Source: Amaurobius ferox (lineage: Eukaryota > Arthropoda > Arachnida > Araneae > Amaurobiidae). From it: a stretch of DNA of 64,000 bases. The translations under genes were made by a program, and so were the position numbers. Every line of letters starts with the position of its first letter. The stretch's first letter is position 1. This document shows positions 48,303-59,993 of this stretch, piece by piece. The notes below the pieces were generated by a model, which saw nothing but the letters and a program-made list of their open reading frames with translations, made no database searches and had not been told where the DNA came from. The stretch is taken from assembly GCA_951213105.1 (NCBI GenBank), contig OX578152.1, positions 96,346,568-96,410,567 on the forward strand, given 5' to 3'.

Positions 48303-48465
48303 ATAAAGATAATGTAAATATGAGTCTACAGGGAAAGTCATGTGCTGCTAACATCAGATATTTACTTTTCCTGCAATACATGGTAATGTATTGGGAAAGT
48401 ATTGGAATCATGTCGAAAGTCGCAACTCGAGTTTTCGACGGATGTCTTATAACCTGAAATTAAAT
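48303..48465 (+). mobile_element. Head-to-tail junction of two type B fragments
   Basis: A 3' end fragment (GAGTCTACAGGGAAAGTCAT, then GTGCTGCTAACATCAGA) runs directly into a 5' stem start (TATTTACTTTTCCTGCAATA...GTATTGGGAAAGTATTGG) at about 48357-48361. The second fragment is lost after about 48450. Confidence 0.6.
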
Positions 48466-51046
48466 GTCTGAATAACCTGAGAAAAATGTTTTATAACCTG
48501 AAATTAAAAAGTACTTCAAGTTAGTTTAAAAAGTACTTCAAGTTAGTTTAAAAATACTTCAATAAAGTTTCAGCATAAATAGTTGATTAAATATATCAAC
48601 CGGTTACGGAGGCAAAAGGATAAAAAGAGCAATCTAACCAGCAAAGGAAAGAATGTGGTTGCTCTGTATTATATTTTGATGAAGGAGGCCTCAGAAACCG
48701 TTTGATATATTCAACCTGCTTATGCTCCAAATAATAATGCATTTTTAATTTCAAATTATTTAAGACAGCAGGCTTAACGAAGATTTTGTGTTATGTGTTT
48801 CTATACTATTATTATTACAATGAAATTTCGTCAGTTTTAGCAGCCAGTCTCTAATACAATATTATTAAATAAAATAATATTCTGTATTAAACTTCTTTTG
48901 ATCTTTTAATTCATTTAATAAGTTAGACTAGACTAAACAATTAGAAAGTAAAATATTATACAAAATTTTAATGTATATTTTTGCTTTAATTTTACATGAG
49001 GATATCTGGTTAGAATTTGAGCTTATTTTAAGGATATCGGCAATTTTTTCAAAAATTAGTGACTACTTTTTTGGTGGACCATTAAATTCATGACATTGCT
49101 CACTACAACGCTTTTGACATAAATTCAGGAAACATTATTTCACAAATTAAATACGAGATTATGGGATAAACTTCTTAGCTGAGATTCAATGTTTACCTTT
49201 CCTAGTTGGAAACATATAAATGAAATCATTCTATTTGTAATAAACCATTATATAAAATAGATGTTCCTTTCACATATTTTTCCGTACAACACATAGTATA
49301 TGTAAAGAGAATGTATTGGAGTAAAAATACATTGACCGTCGGATATTGATGGATCTGCGCACTTTGAACATACAGAATGCAAATTAACCATTTTTAAAAT
49401 CATGTCCGTATGTATTGTCTGTCTGTGAGGCTGTAGACGCGATATCTCTCTAGCAAATTGAGAGAATTGAATAAAACTTGGCATGATTATTTCCGTTGAA
49501 AGACGCCAGTGTCCGAGAGTGAGATACGTTAGAGCTCCCCCCCCCCCCCCTCAATACCTCGTTTTTAAATTTGTATACAAAACACTTAAAAACAAGAAAA
49601 TTGTAAAAATTACAACATTTTGAAAAGTTAAAAAAATTTATAAATTTGATTTTAACTAATTTTTAATTAAATGAGGTGGATATATTTAAATATACCTTTA
49701 ACATTAGGAAAGATAGTAGTAGTGTGGCAAAAACGTATGGAATCATTTAAGTAAACAATAAAACCTACTAAATTTAATGTCAACTTGATGACAGAATTCA
49801 ATAATACGACGTCATGCTGACCCCCTCCCCCGAATGAAGATTAATATAGGCCCTACTAAATTATTGATCTGCTGTGATTTAACCTTCTACAATTATATAT
49901 TATATATATAATATTACATTTTACAATTATTATCGCTATGTTACTATTTGCAATTCACTATTACTACTACATATTTTCATTTAAAATTTTAAAGGGATAA
50001 AATATCTGGGGCAATGATAGAATAAGTTGAATTCTTCTATTAATTTTAAAATATATTAATTAGTTATATAATCAATATTTATTGATTATATAAGTAATAT
50101 ACATATAATAGAATTATTTATTATATTTGTTAAAAAAATAAAATTTTCAATTTAAAATTTTTGGAAACTATTGTAATAATTTCATACTTAATAAATTGTA
50201 TTTCCTCTTAATGGTAAATTCCATTTTGACTTGGCTCCTGGAACTAAAGTTTGCTCATACTCAATGTACCACAGTATAAAATTATTCTAATTAAAAAAAT
50301 TTTAATTTTAAAATTTTAGTTTTAATCTTTAAGTATTAAAAATAGTAAATTAAAAAATGGGTTATTTTCTGTAAACAAGAGTGAAATGCAAGACTCTTTA
50401 CATTTTAGAAATAAAAGGGCTTTGTTTGTCATTATACTGTATTGACATTGTAGTGTTTGTTAAACAGAAACTACAAAACCAAATTCCCAATTGTATTGCG
50501 CGCAAAATATTTTTTCCCGCCCTTTTACGATGTGCCTTCAAGAGCCCCTTGAGCAAGGATCCAATTTTCTTCGGCTGTAGACGCTTGTGTCAGAGTGTAA
50601 CTTGAAACGGAACAGGTGGAAATATCTTGGGTGGGTAAGATGGGGAATGGCAATCCCAATGATAAAAGCTAGGAACCTGCTATTTATAGTACGCAAGACG
50701 ATTTCTGTGATTCGGAAGAATGACACAAATAAAAAAAGGAATTTTTTCGACTTCAGAATTTTCGGATGCTCTAACTATGTACTGTTGTAAACAATTAGAG
50801 TTGATGAATTCATATTTAATGGCAATGCCTTCAGAGTTAAGAAAATTAAAGAAAAAAATTAACAACAAATGTGATAATACATATGAAGCTCTATATTTCC
50901 ACGTCTGCTGACAAGGAAAAATAATTTGTACAGTCAAATTTTATGGTATTTAAAGAGAAACATTTTATTTATTTTTTTGGTAAAACCGTGTAAAAAAAAA
51001 GCTTGTGTGAGGCGCAGATATCTTATATATTTTTTAGGATACTACG

Positions 51047-51077
<31 letters not shown>

Positions 51078-52397
51078 GAATCTACGGGGAGTTTGTAAAG
51101 GGACTTCTCTCTCCCCTTACAAATACTTGCTAGTTTTGTGAGATTTTTAAAATGAATTACACTTTTATACAAGATGCAATATGGAAGAACAAAAAATGAA
51201 TGATAATTAAGAAAGGAATCGGGAAATAGAACGAAAATAGGATAGGGATCCGAAAAGCGAAATTAGATAGGGGAATAAGGGATGGATGATACATACATAT
51301 ACACACACACACACATATGTATATATATATATATATTCTGAAAATTGAAGACCTTCCGTTCTTCCCAAAAATTAATGGGTTTCTGACACGTTCATTGATT
51401 GAAACAATCATACCAAATACCCCCCTCCTCCAACTTGTTCAATTTTTTCGAGAGATATTGCGAGCACAGGTATACAACACAAGAATAATGGGGAAAAAAT
51501 GGTTACGTCACATTCAAGGATACTCAATAGATATAGATTTACCGAAATGTCTTTCCCCTATTATTCCGCAGGTAAAAGCTTCTATCAAATACTGTCTGGG
51601 CTGAGTCTTATAGCCTGATAAAAGTTTCAACGAAATAAATTACATATTTATGGAGATATTTAGCTTGAAAGTGAATTTTGAATCCCCACTCTTATATATT
51701 GTGTTACAAATTCGGAACTATTTGTAACCTTAAACTTGCTTCTTCGCTTTCAGAAACTCGAGCAACTTTAGCATTTCTGAAAGACTTCGTTTCGCGTAAA
51801 GTTGATTAGAGAAGCGATATATCAAAATTTAATTTAACTAATTAGAAAATGAGTGGTGAAAAATGTTTGCAGTCCGTATGATTTCAGTTAGTTGCTAACT
51901 GGTTTGCAAACCTTTTATTGATTATTGTCTCAACTTTTACTTTTCATTACTTTATGCTTTTCTACACAAAGGAAAATAAAACGCATTTCTCAAGCTCAAA
52001 AGTGCAGTTAGGTAAGAATAAAAACGATTTAAAAAATATACGAAATGCCCTGTATTTATAGAGTTGCATCATACAATTTATTTATAGAAGGTTTTAAGGT
52101 ATTAAATAAAATTTTTGACCTCTTTCCCTAATAATCACTATACGGCTGGGATGTTGAGAACTTAAATAAAATTCCCTCTTAAAAACTAAATAACTGACCT
52201 GCCTCAACATTGAAAGGGAAAAATCCCCTAAAACAATTTGTATTATATTTTGTGAATATTATAAATTAAATCACTTCAATATTAGAAAATTCACAGATGC
52301 ACATTTTATCTTTGCTTTATAAAATGCACTATAAAACCTCAGAAGAAAAAAAATGATATTTTTTTCAGAAACCCCCAAGTATCTTGGAGACTTTTTA
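48466..52397. other. No gene seen; homopolymers and microsatellites
   Basis: It holds poly-C at 49537-49550, a (GT)n-G18 tract at 51047-51078, and (CA)n/(TA)n near 51300-51340. A short tandem copy of AAAGTACTTCAAGTTAGTTT lies at 48508-48550. Several overlapping short frames at 50381-50937 are on both strands with no recognisable domain. Confidence 0.35.
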
Positions 52398-52432
52398 TTC
52401 TGACTTTTAGGGTTGCACCCTAAAAGTCAGAA
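52398..52432. repeat. Perfect hairpin, 16 bp stem, 3 base loop
   Basis: TTCTGACTTTTAGGGT, TGC, then the exact reverse complement. It stands alone in A+T-rich DNA and is not followed by a clear T-run or an element end. Confidence 0.9.
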
Positions 52433-52979
52433 CCACATGAAACCTGTTCTGTCAGAGAGTTTGGAAAGCAGCAACAGTACAAGATAAGAAGCTCTAAATT
52501 GAATTTTTTTTTGTTAACTACCTTCACCATAGTTCATTTCAAATCTAGACAATGGAGATTTTCTCTTCCCTCAATATTAGCACTAAACAGTGTCTTGAAC
52601 TGAATTGCCAGAATGAGAACTTTTGAAGTTTTATGGCTTTGTTCATATAACAAACCTGGTTGAGTGTTGGAAATTGAAAGCGTAATTCTTATGAAAATTT
52701 TATTTCAATTTTAAAAAATGGCAGAAAATGACCTAAAAAAAATAATGCTTTTAAAATAATTAATAAAAAAAGCCCCAAAATATCTAAAAGCGCACTAAAA
52801 ATTTTAAAAAATGCTCTAAAAGAGAAAAGGCCCAAACAATGCAAGTGCCATCAAATTCGAGGTCCTAATACTGTCTATTAACTGTAGGTTTGCTTTTAAG
52901 CAAAACACAGTGTGAAAACTATTAAAAGTAGATAATGCGATTAAAATATTTGGAATAATTAACTAACTGCAACTATCAT
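52433..52979. other. No gene seen
   Basis: A+T-rich; no coding or repeat feature supported. Confidence 0.35.
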
Positions 52980-53187
52980 TAGTGTTTCTTTCAAGACTGT
53001 TTGGGCAGGGGGGGGGGGAATGAAAATTTAGGGGGGGGTTCTATTTGCCCTATATGAATATATCTAAATGATGTCACATAGAACCTAGATTAACATAAAA
53101 TGTCTCCGAGGAGGGGGCCAATAATCGTCACTAAGGCGTCTTTGCTCCCCCCCCCCCCCCCCAGAGGTATACCTGAAAGAAACACTG
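52980..53187. mobile_element. hAT-type MITE, 208 bp, with G/C-run arms
   Basis: The ends are (T/C)AGTGTTTCTTTCA and its inverse TGAAAGAAACACTG (52980-52993, 53174-53187). The 8 bp flanks ACTATCAT (52972-52979) and ACTGTCAT (53188-53195) differ at one base. G-runs at 53008-53018 and 53031-53038 face a C-run at 53147-53162, so the whole unit can fold back. Confidence 0.8.
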
Positions 53188-53195
53188 ACTGTCAT

Positions 53196-54200
53196 AATTG
53201 ATTGTGGAAATAAATATATCAACATCCAAAAATAATGGTAATCTAAAAATTATGGATTAAAACATATATACTTTTAAAGTACTTACAAATTTCCAACAAG
53301 AGGATATTTGAAATCTTTTAAAATGACATAAAGTTCAGATTTTTACCTTAGAAATTCTCTACAAAAGGCATCCCTCCATTGGGAAAATGACTATTCATCT
53401 CGCATTTAATAGACATATATTTCCCCCAATTTCTTTTAATGAAACTAAATTTCTCTGAAATAGGTGGATTTACCCCCAAATCTCAATTCCTGGATTAAAT
53501 TAAAAAATATCTGACACAAAAGTAAAAAATATCTGACACTAATACTCAACTACATTTAATTATGCAAAAGCAACATAAAGGAGCTCAAAACATAAAACAC
53601 AAACGTTTCTTGTTAAACATATGAGTGTTAATTTCTGAAAGAGCAGTCTTCTAGGAGACATGGAATGCCTACTACTAGATTTCCTATATTATTTTGTTCC
53701 AGTACAGCATATTCAGATCAGGGGGGAGGCAGTAGGAGCAGCCCTTAGGTGCCAAGTTGGAGAGGGAATGTCATTAAGACAAACTTATAAATTCAAAAAT
53801 GTGAAATGAATTTAAAATTGCAATTAAAGACGCATTTAAAATTGAAACTTAATTATATTAAAAATATTATATTACTTGACTATTAATTATTAACTTAATT
53901 ATACTAAAAAACAAGCATATTAAACGTTATTACCATGAATAATATTTTATATACAAAAATTAACATTTTGTTCCTATTTAATACAATAAGCAAATTATAT
54001 ACAGGTCACTAATTTTACATAACAATAATAATAGCAACATTTTTATTATACCGGTATATACAAAATAAAGTCAGACACCTGCTCCAGTGGGGAAGGTGGC
54101 GCCAATTTTACTGCTTGCCCTGGGTGCCAATACTCCAAGTTATGACTTCAGTAGAGATCACATTAACTCAAATTTAATCTATGGAATATATTTCTCTATA
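53196..54200. other. No gene seen
   Basis: A+T-rich sequence without supportable features. Confidence 0.35.
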
Positions 54201-54374
54201 TATTCTTGTGCTGCTTACATTTTCTTTTTGTTGAATCAAAACAGTCCAAAATGCACTCACAAAGGCTTTCTGGATAAAAAAAATTAGAATAATAATAAAA
54301 ATTGTAATATGTGCTTTGGATAAAAAGAAAAACTTACTTTTCTGGTACCCCTAACTGAAGTTGTTGATTACATT

Positions 54375-54605
54375 TGCTTCTTTGATGAATCAAATTAGCT
54401 AAAAATGCATTTGCAAAGGTGAGATGTATTATTCACATTTTAAGCAAATACACTTCTAGCCTTTGAGGCAAACATTGGGTGTCTTGAATAGTTCTTAATG
54501 ACATCTACTTCTTTGATGAATAAAGCAGCCAAAAATGCATTTGCAAAGGTGAGATGTATTATCCACACTCTAAGCAAATACACATTTAGCCTTTGAGACA
54601 AAAAA
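54375..54605 (+). repeat. Direct duplication, 130 bp period
   Basis: AAAAATGCATTTGCAAAGGTGAGATGTATTAT at 54401 recurs at 54531, with TTTAAGCAAATACAC / TCTAAGCAAATACAC and TAGCCTTTGAG(G/A)CAAA after it. A weaker third unit may precede it (CCAAAATGCACTCACAAAGG at 54247). Confidence 0.85.
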
Positions 54606-54944
54606 TTGTGGATGTTTGGAATATTGCAAATCTTCCTCATTACCCAAATGTAAAGGTTCCTCAGGTAAGGAAAATTGATGTTTCTTCTTTTCGATTGGTA
54701 GAGTCTTTGAGATGTGGCACATATACTAATAACAAATACTATATATATATAAATATTTTATGTAGAACATGTATATAATAAAGAGGTCAATTCTTACTTT
54801 TATACAATGTCCTGTTAACAGGCAGAAGTCACAACTATAATCCTGAGTGCTTAGAATTATGTTAGCAATAGGGTTAAAATAATGCCACAGATTGCTACTG
54901 AATTGGAAGTACATCTACTTCTACCAGAAAATTTCTAAAACTTT

Positions 54945-55050
54945 TGCTTTAAAGAGTTTTGTGTCCACAGATTATCTCTGCACTGTGCTGAGAAGCAGCG
55001 ATAACTGGAAAAACATTGTTCACAAGTAATGATGGATAATCAGATGAGCA
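54945..55050 (+). repeat. Half copy of the 1705-2090 foldback family
   Basis: GCTTTAAAGAGTTTTGTGTC, CTGTGCTGAGAAGCAGCG and CACAAGTAATGATGGATAATCA correspond in order to 1972-2080. Only one arm is present. Confidence 0.5.
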
Positions 55051-56466
55051 CTTTCTTGTTTATATCAAAATAGTTGCTTACCAGAAATAATTTAATTGCA
55101 GGAGCAGATTTATATGTTTGGGGGACCCATATGATATGATCTTTTTGTGCCTTCACAAAAAATAATTTTTAATTCGCCTAAAGTAAATGTCATATAAATT
55201 CTAGTTTATTTGCATTTATGATACCCTTAATTCCTTATTATAATTTATTTGCAATTTAAGAATATTCATTTGTAATGGTAATATTATTTTTAAAGTAAAT
55301 ATAAAAAATAAAATAAATGAAATTTGCACTAATATATTTAGGGTTTCTTATTTATCAATGCAATAGAAAACATTTTTTTTTATACTTCCTTTTAGGAGAA
55401 TTAAATTAAATATTTTAATATAGAATGTTTTGAATAATCTTAAAATTTGCCTGTGAAGATAATTTTGTATAGTGAGAACAGAAATTCTTATACTTATTTT
55501 TAAGACAGTTAAATAAATTATATTTTAATAAAATGTTTTGAATACCAAAGTCATTTAGAATACTATGGGTATTTGTACATATTTGAAAATGTTTGTTTAT
55601 CTCAGCACAAAAGAACTCATTTTTCCATTTTTGTTAGAATTATTAAAACATTTTAAAAAGAAAGGGTCCAAACATTAAAAGTTCACTGCAAATTGAATTT
55701 TATGTTTTTGACATTTTATATATATTCTCCATGAAGAATGTCTGAACTGCTAATCCATATAAATAGAATTGAAAATATGCTTACAATGTAATCCATATTT
55801 CAATTTTTTGGGACCAGGGGCTGTTGTGATATTAATAAAAAAGAATCTTCCATAGATACCATTATGAGGTAATATATTTTAAGAAATTTATATCATATTA
55901 CTCAGCAACACAATTAAATTAAATGTGTTACAGCAGATGATTTAAAAAAAAAAAAATTAAATAAAAAAATCAACAGTTGCTCCAGTCTGACGGAGCCGAA
56001 ATATTTAGCATGAATAACATTTTCTAAAATAAAACTTCAATAAAGTTTAATAACATTATTTGATTTTTTCTGACTTATTTTGTTTATAGGCTTTCAAAGT
56101 ACTGCACATTACTTCTTAAAAGTTTACAGCTATCTAACACTTTTTGTTTATGCCCCAATTTTATCTGGATACTTCGACCATAGATTTCCCGCCAAAATAT
56201 CAAATTATTTTACTATTTTGTTTTTCGGTATATAAATTATGCTATATATCTTTTACACTTGCTTGCAGGCTCATAAATGCATACTTGAATACATATATTT
56301 TTATCTATTCTGTTCAAACTTCACAAATCATTAAACATCTTTGGAATCCCCACGTCCACTTAACCTCCTAATTTTTATAAACAGAATAAAATATCTTGTG
56401 CTTATGCATCAATATTTCAACAAGGAATAAGTAAACAGATTGAGCTGCAACAAGTATGACATTTTA
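55051..56466 (+). mobile_element. Decayed Helitron pieces, otherwise no gene
   Basis: A degenerate Helitron 3' end (AATATTTTAATA...CTCCATGAAGAATGTCTGAACTGCTAA) ends at about 55753. It abuts a 5' start, TCCATATAAATAGAATTGAA, at about 55757. The tail-to-head contact may reflect two insertions side by side. The rest of the stretch is A+T-rich. Confidence 0.45.
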
Positions 56467-56808
56467 AGTAGGGGAGAGAGGGCACATTTGAACGATTTTT
56501 TGGAAAATCATTTTATTTCAGACTTGAAGTTTAGTTATTGTATTTTTGAATATCACACTAAAAAAACAATGTACATTTCTTAGTCATATGTGCCTAAAAC
56601 TGAATTTTTTTTAAAAATATATGTAAGGTTTTAAAAAATTTGAAATTTTTCTGTTCAAACTTTCCCAATGTAGGGGTACCTTTGAAGAACAATTAAAGAA
56701 ACATGAAGTTATTATGAGTTTTTACTGAACACTGCACATCCTCAAACAAAATACATGATAATCAGAATAAAATGAAACAATTATATATAACTGAAATTAC
56801 TACATATG

Positions 56809-57150
56809 TTATTTAACCAAATGTTTATATCCATAAAAATTAGCATCAAAGAACATTGTAGAAACAGCATGTAAGAATCCTCCAGTTATTTTTGGTTGGG
56901 GTAACTTTTTTACAATATCCTCGAAATCCACCAAACTGATATCTGATGCCTCTAGGAAATAAAACTCATAACCATTTTCTTTCATATGAAGGAATCGATC
57001 CTTACATTCTGTTTTATCCTGTAATTGCAATTCAATCTGACTAACATAGTGAACAATAGTTATTTTTGTATGAAATTGAACTAAAATAAAATCATTATTG
57101 TTCAAATCTTCTAAAATAAAAAATTTCAGACTTTGAGCTTCTTTTGACAT
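56809..57150 (-). CDS. 113-codon frame, likely transposase C-terminal domain
   Basis: Open frame from the ATG at 57150 to a stop at 56809. The pattern is NNDFILVQFHTKIT...HYVSQIELQL...FLHMKENG..FYFLEASDISLV...DIVKKLPQPKITGG......MFFDANF. This recalls a small domain found at the C-terminus of many arthropod pogo/Tigger-type transposon proteins (F.LV.F..K....YVG.I ... V.FLR ... ED...V...DI...LP.P). That resemblance is from memory and is tentative. No DDE core remains beside it within the element. It may be a relic of an internally deleted element or a separate exon. Confidence 0.4.
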   Translation of the reverse strand: MSKEAQSLKFFILEDLNNNDFILVQFHTKITIVHYVSQIELQLQDKTECKDRFLHMKENGYEFYFLEASDISLVDFEDIVKKLPQPKITGGFLHAVSTMFFDANFYGYKHLVK

Positions 57151-57262
57151 AAATTCAAACCATAGGTACTGTTAAAGAGTTTTCTGTAAACCACAATCAA
57201 AACTAAATATAGTGGTACAGGTTAGCTATAATTTAAATAAATTCCTACACTACAAACATTGT

Positions 57263-57326
57263 CCTTCCCGGCCGTCCAAATAGCTGCTCTTAGTCCCCTG
57301 GACGAGTCGGACGGTCTGGGTCTTCT
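57263..57326 (+). mobile_element. SINE 3' fragment with 14 bp TSD
   Basis: CTTCCCGGCCGTCCAAATAG ... GAGTCGGACGGTCTGGGTCT is the last ~64 bp of the SINE. It is flanked by ACTACAAACATTGT at 57249-57262 and 57327-57340. The tail variant (CCTGGACGAGTCGG) matches the fragment at 38764-38805 and differs from the full-length copy, suggesting a second subfamily. Confidence 0.85.
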
Positions 57327-57945
57327 ACTACAAACATTGTGATATATTGTGAAGAGAACTTTTAACTTTTATATAAAAGTAAATAACATGCTAGATAATA
57401 ATTATATAGCAATTAAACACATTGTTCATAAATCATTGAAACTTTAATAGTAAGGTGACTCATAAGTAATCTGCATCTTTAATTTTTGCAGTAAATTCAA
57501 AAATAATTATATTTAGATACTTTCATAACTCTTTACTATGTAGTTTTGATTGTTCAATGATGCCCAATGCCCCAACTTTCTGTTCAAAGGTACCCCATCA
57601 CATGAAGTTTAACACTATTAACTACTAAGTTAAGCTTACATATTTGAATAAAACAAAGCTTGTAATCTAAAATGCCAATCTTCAGTTAAATATTAAACAA
57701 TTAGTTAATATAATACAGCTAAAATACACTCAATCTTAAGCTTACAACTTTATTTTGATAGTTTAGATTCAAAACGGAAAATAATGCATACCTTGGTCAG
57801 ATGACAGTATCCAGGAAAACTGGTAGAGCTTTGGCTACTTTGTTGCTTTACAAGAATAGTAATATGCTGTCATTTATATCTAAACAACAATGTTTATTTT
57901 AAAGAGAATATTTAGGGTGTTCAAAGGTACCCCCTCTCCCTTACT

Positions 57946-58875
57946 ACACATTTCTGACCCATTGGAAAACCCAGGTTAAAGTAAAATTCTTGCTTACTGT
58001 TTATAGCTCGTCATTTAGTTTTTGAGATGTAAGCCTAACAAACTTCACAAAAGGAAAAATTTCAAATTTTTTTACAACCTGACAAGACAATTACTTGTAA
58101 ACTATAAGAGCTATTTTTAAAGATAAAATACAGATTTAGAAACTAATTTTCCTATTGCATATTTTTGTCATTCACTCTTCATATTGGTTATAATTCTGAA
58201 GATACTTAAAATAAGAAAAATGAAAAATTACATTAGGTTTGGAGATATAAGCATCCAAATTGTTTACATTTTTCATAATGCTTCGATTTCGACACAGATA
58301 CTCAAAGCATAGATTCACATCAAAAATAAATAGATATAAAAAGACATTTTATAATTGTACAGTATTGCATTTATAACTAGATTTATGAGAATTACTTATA
58401 TTTTCATTTTACCAATTTAAATAAAAAAGAAATGGATACAAAACTAAATTTTATAAATGAATGATATTGCATTTCTGATATTTTCAATTTCTTACATCAT
58501 CTGTTTATTTTGGCAAAGACTTTTCAAATTCATATATTGTGTTTAGCCAATTATTGAAACAGAATGAAAGTTATGGGAATATCTTCTAATGCAATTTTAT
58601 CGCTTTCATATTTTTTGTAAATTTGTTTACAAATGGAACCAGGATGTTTTATTTTTCAGATTTATATGTGAAGTGCAGATAATTTTGTATAATGAAAACA
58701 TATATTCTTATATATTTCTTTATTACAATTAAATTAATTATTCAGAATAAAATTAAATATTTTAATAGAATGCATTGAATAAGAATGCCACTTAGAATAC
58801 TATAGGAATTTGCATACAACTGTACATTTTAAGTTTTTTATGTATATTCTATATGAAGAATGTGTATGCCGCTAG
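57946..58875 (+). mobile_element. Helitron 3' part; flank without gene
   Basis: From about 58490 the sequence follows the Helitron internal unit (ATATTTTCAATTTCTTACATCATCTG ... TAATAGAATGCATTGAATAA). It ends ATGAAGAATGTGTATGCCGCTAG at 58875. 57946-58480 holds nothing recognisable. Confidence 0.55.
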
Positions 58876-59780
58876 TGTCATTGCACATTTGAAAAATTGA
58901 TGGGGTTCATTAAAAATTTTGGGAGTGCTTAGCACCCGAACCACCATCTTTGCCAATAAAATTCAATTTGGGAATTTAAAGAAAAAGTTGATATATCAAC
59001 TTATATTTCACTTTAAATAATTTAATATGAGTGCTTCATTTTCAAAATAATTTGTACAAATTATAACCTAAATATTTGATAATACTAATTTTCATGCATT
59101 TTATAAATTATGTTTATGAACAATTTTTATTTTATACAGCCAAAAAGCAAAATGCTGCATAAAAAGTGATTCAACAAAGACTTCAAAGAAAAATATCTGA
59201 AAACTTTTTATATTTTTAGTATTCATTCACAATAAATTGTCATAAGGCTATATAGCAACTAATTGTTACAGAGCTATCAGTAGGAATTTTTCTCAGTGAG
59301 GTAGCATATTCTAATATTACCGCTTTAGATATATATTTTAAACATGAACTTCAGTTAAATACAAAAAGACAAGATTTATAATTTTTAATCTTTAAATTTG
59401 AGACTAGATTGTAACAATATTGGCGTTTTGAACCAAAATGTAGATACTAAATATAATATTTACCTTTATAAATTTTTGAAGTGTTTTTTAACTTATCCTT
59501 CCAAAAGGCAAAAGACGGCGATAAGAAGGTTGCGCAAATTTTAATATAGTAAAGTGAAAATTGTTTACTTTTATGTAACATAAAATAATCACGCTTCTAC
59601 AATAAATTTGTTTTGGGTATTGACTTGATTGACTTTAGGTTTACTGTGCACTAGCTTTGCGCCAATTTTGCCAAGCATTGGCTGCAAAAATCACTTGTTA
59701 TTGTAAATGCGACGCACACAATTGTGAGCTTATTACTGAATAATATGTAATAAATTTATGTATAAATTATAAAGCTATAG
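58876..59780. other. No gene seen
   Basis: A+T-rich; right-hand interior of the 32 kb insertion. Confidence 0.35.
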
Positions 59781-59783
59781 TCC

Positions 59784-59993
59784 TAGTTTGCTCAGTGGAA
59801 GCCAAATTTAAAATATTCAGCGTAAGAAATAAGAAAACGGTTAATAATATATCCTCAGAGTCATTCGACGGCTCTACAGCGCCACCTATTGCAGAATTTC
59901 AAAACTAAAAATTAATTAGTTTGTTTGAGTTTTTTATTTATATCTTTTTAATTTATTAATATTTTGCAAAAATGCGTTCCACTGGGCAAACTA
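59784..59993. repeat. Inverted repeat enclosing a CTCF-like motif
   Basis: TAGTTTGCTCAGTGGAA (59784-59800) pairs with TTCCACTGGGCAAACTA (59977-59993) with one mismatch. In between lies CAGCGCCACCT (59877-59887), i.e. AGGTGGCGCTG on the minus strand, resembling the arthropod CTCF core. It sits 120-330 bp inside the right end of the large insertion. Confidence 0.5.

Larger units (their letters stand above)
56467..57945. mobile_element. Pogo-like TIR element remnant
   Basis: The left end AGTAGGGGAGAGAGGGCACA and the inverted right end AGTAAGGGAGAGGGGGTACC are both followed by TTTGAAC. Internal copies of the same motif (TAGGGGTACCTTTGAA at about 56671-56686, TTCAAAGGTACCCC at about 57584-57597) may be extra binding sites. 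It contains the minus-strand frame 56809-57150 and a truncated SINE at 57263-57326. No clear TA duplication. Confidence 0.5.
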
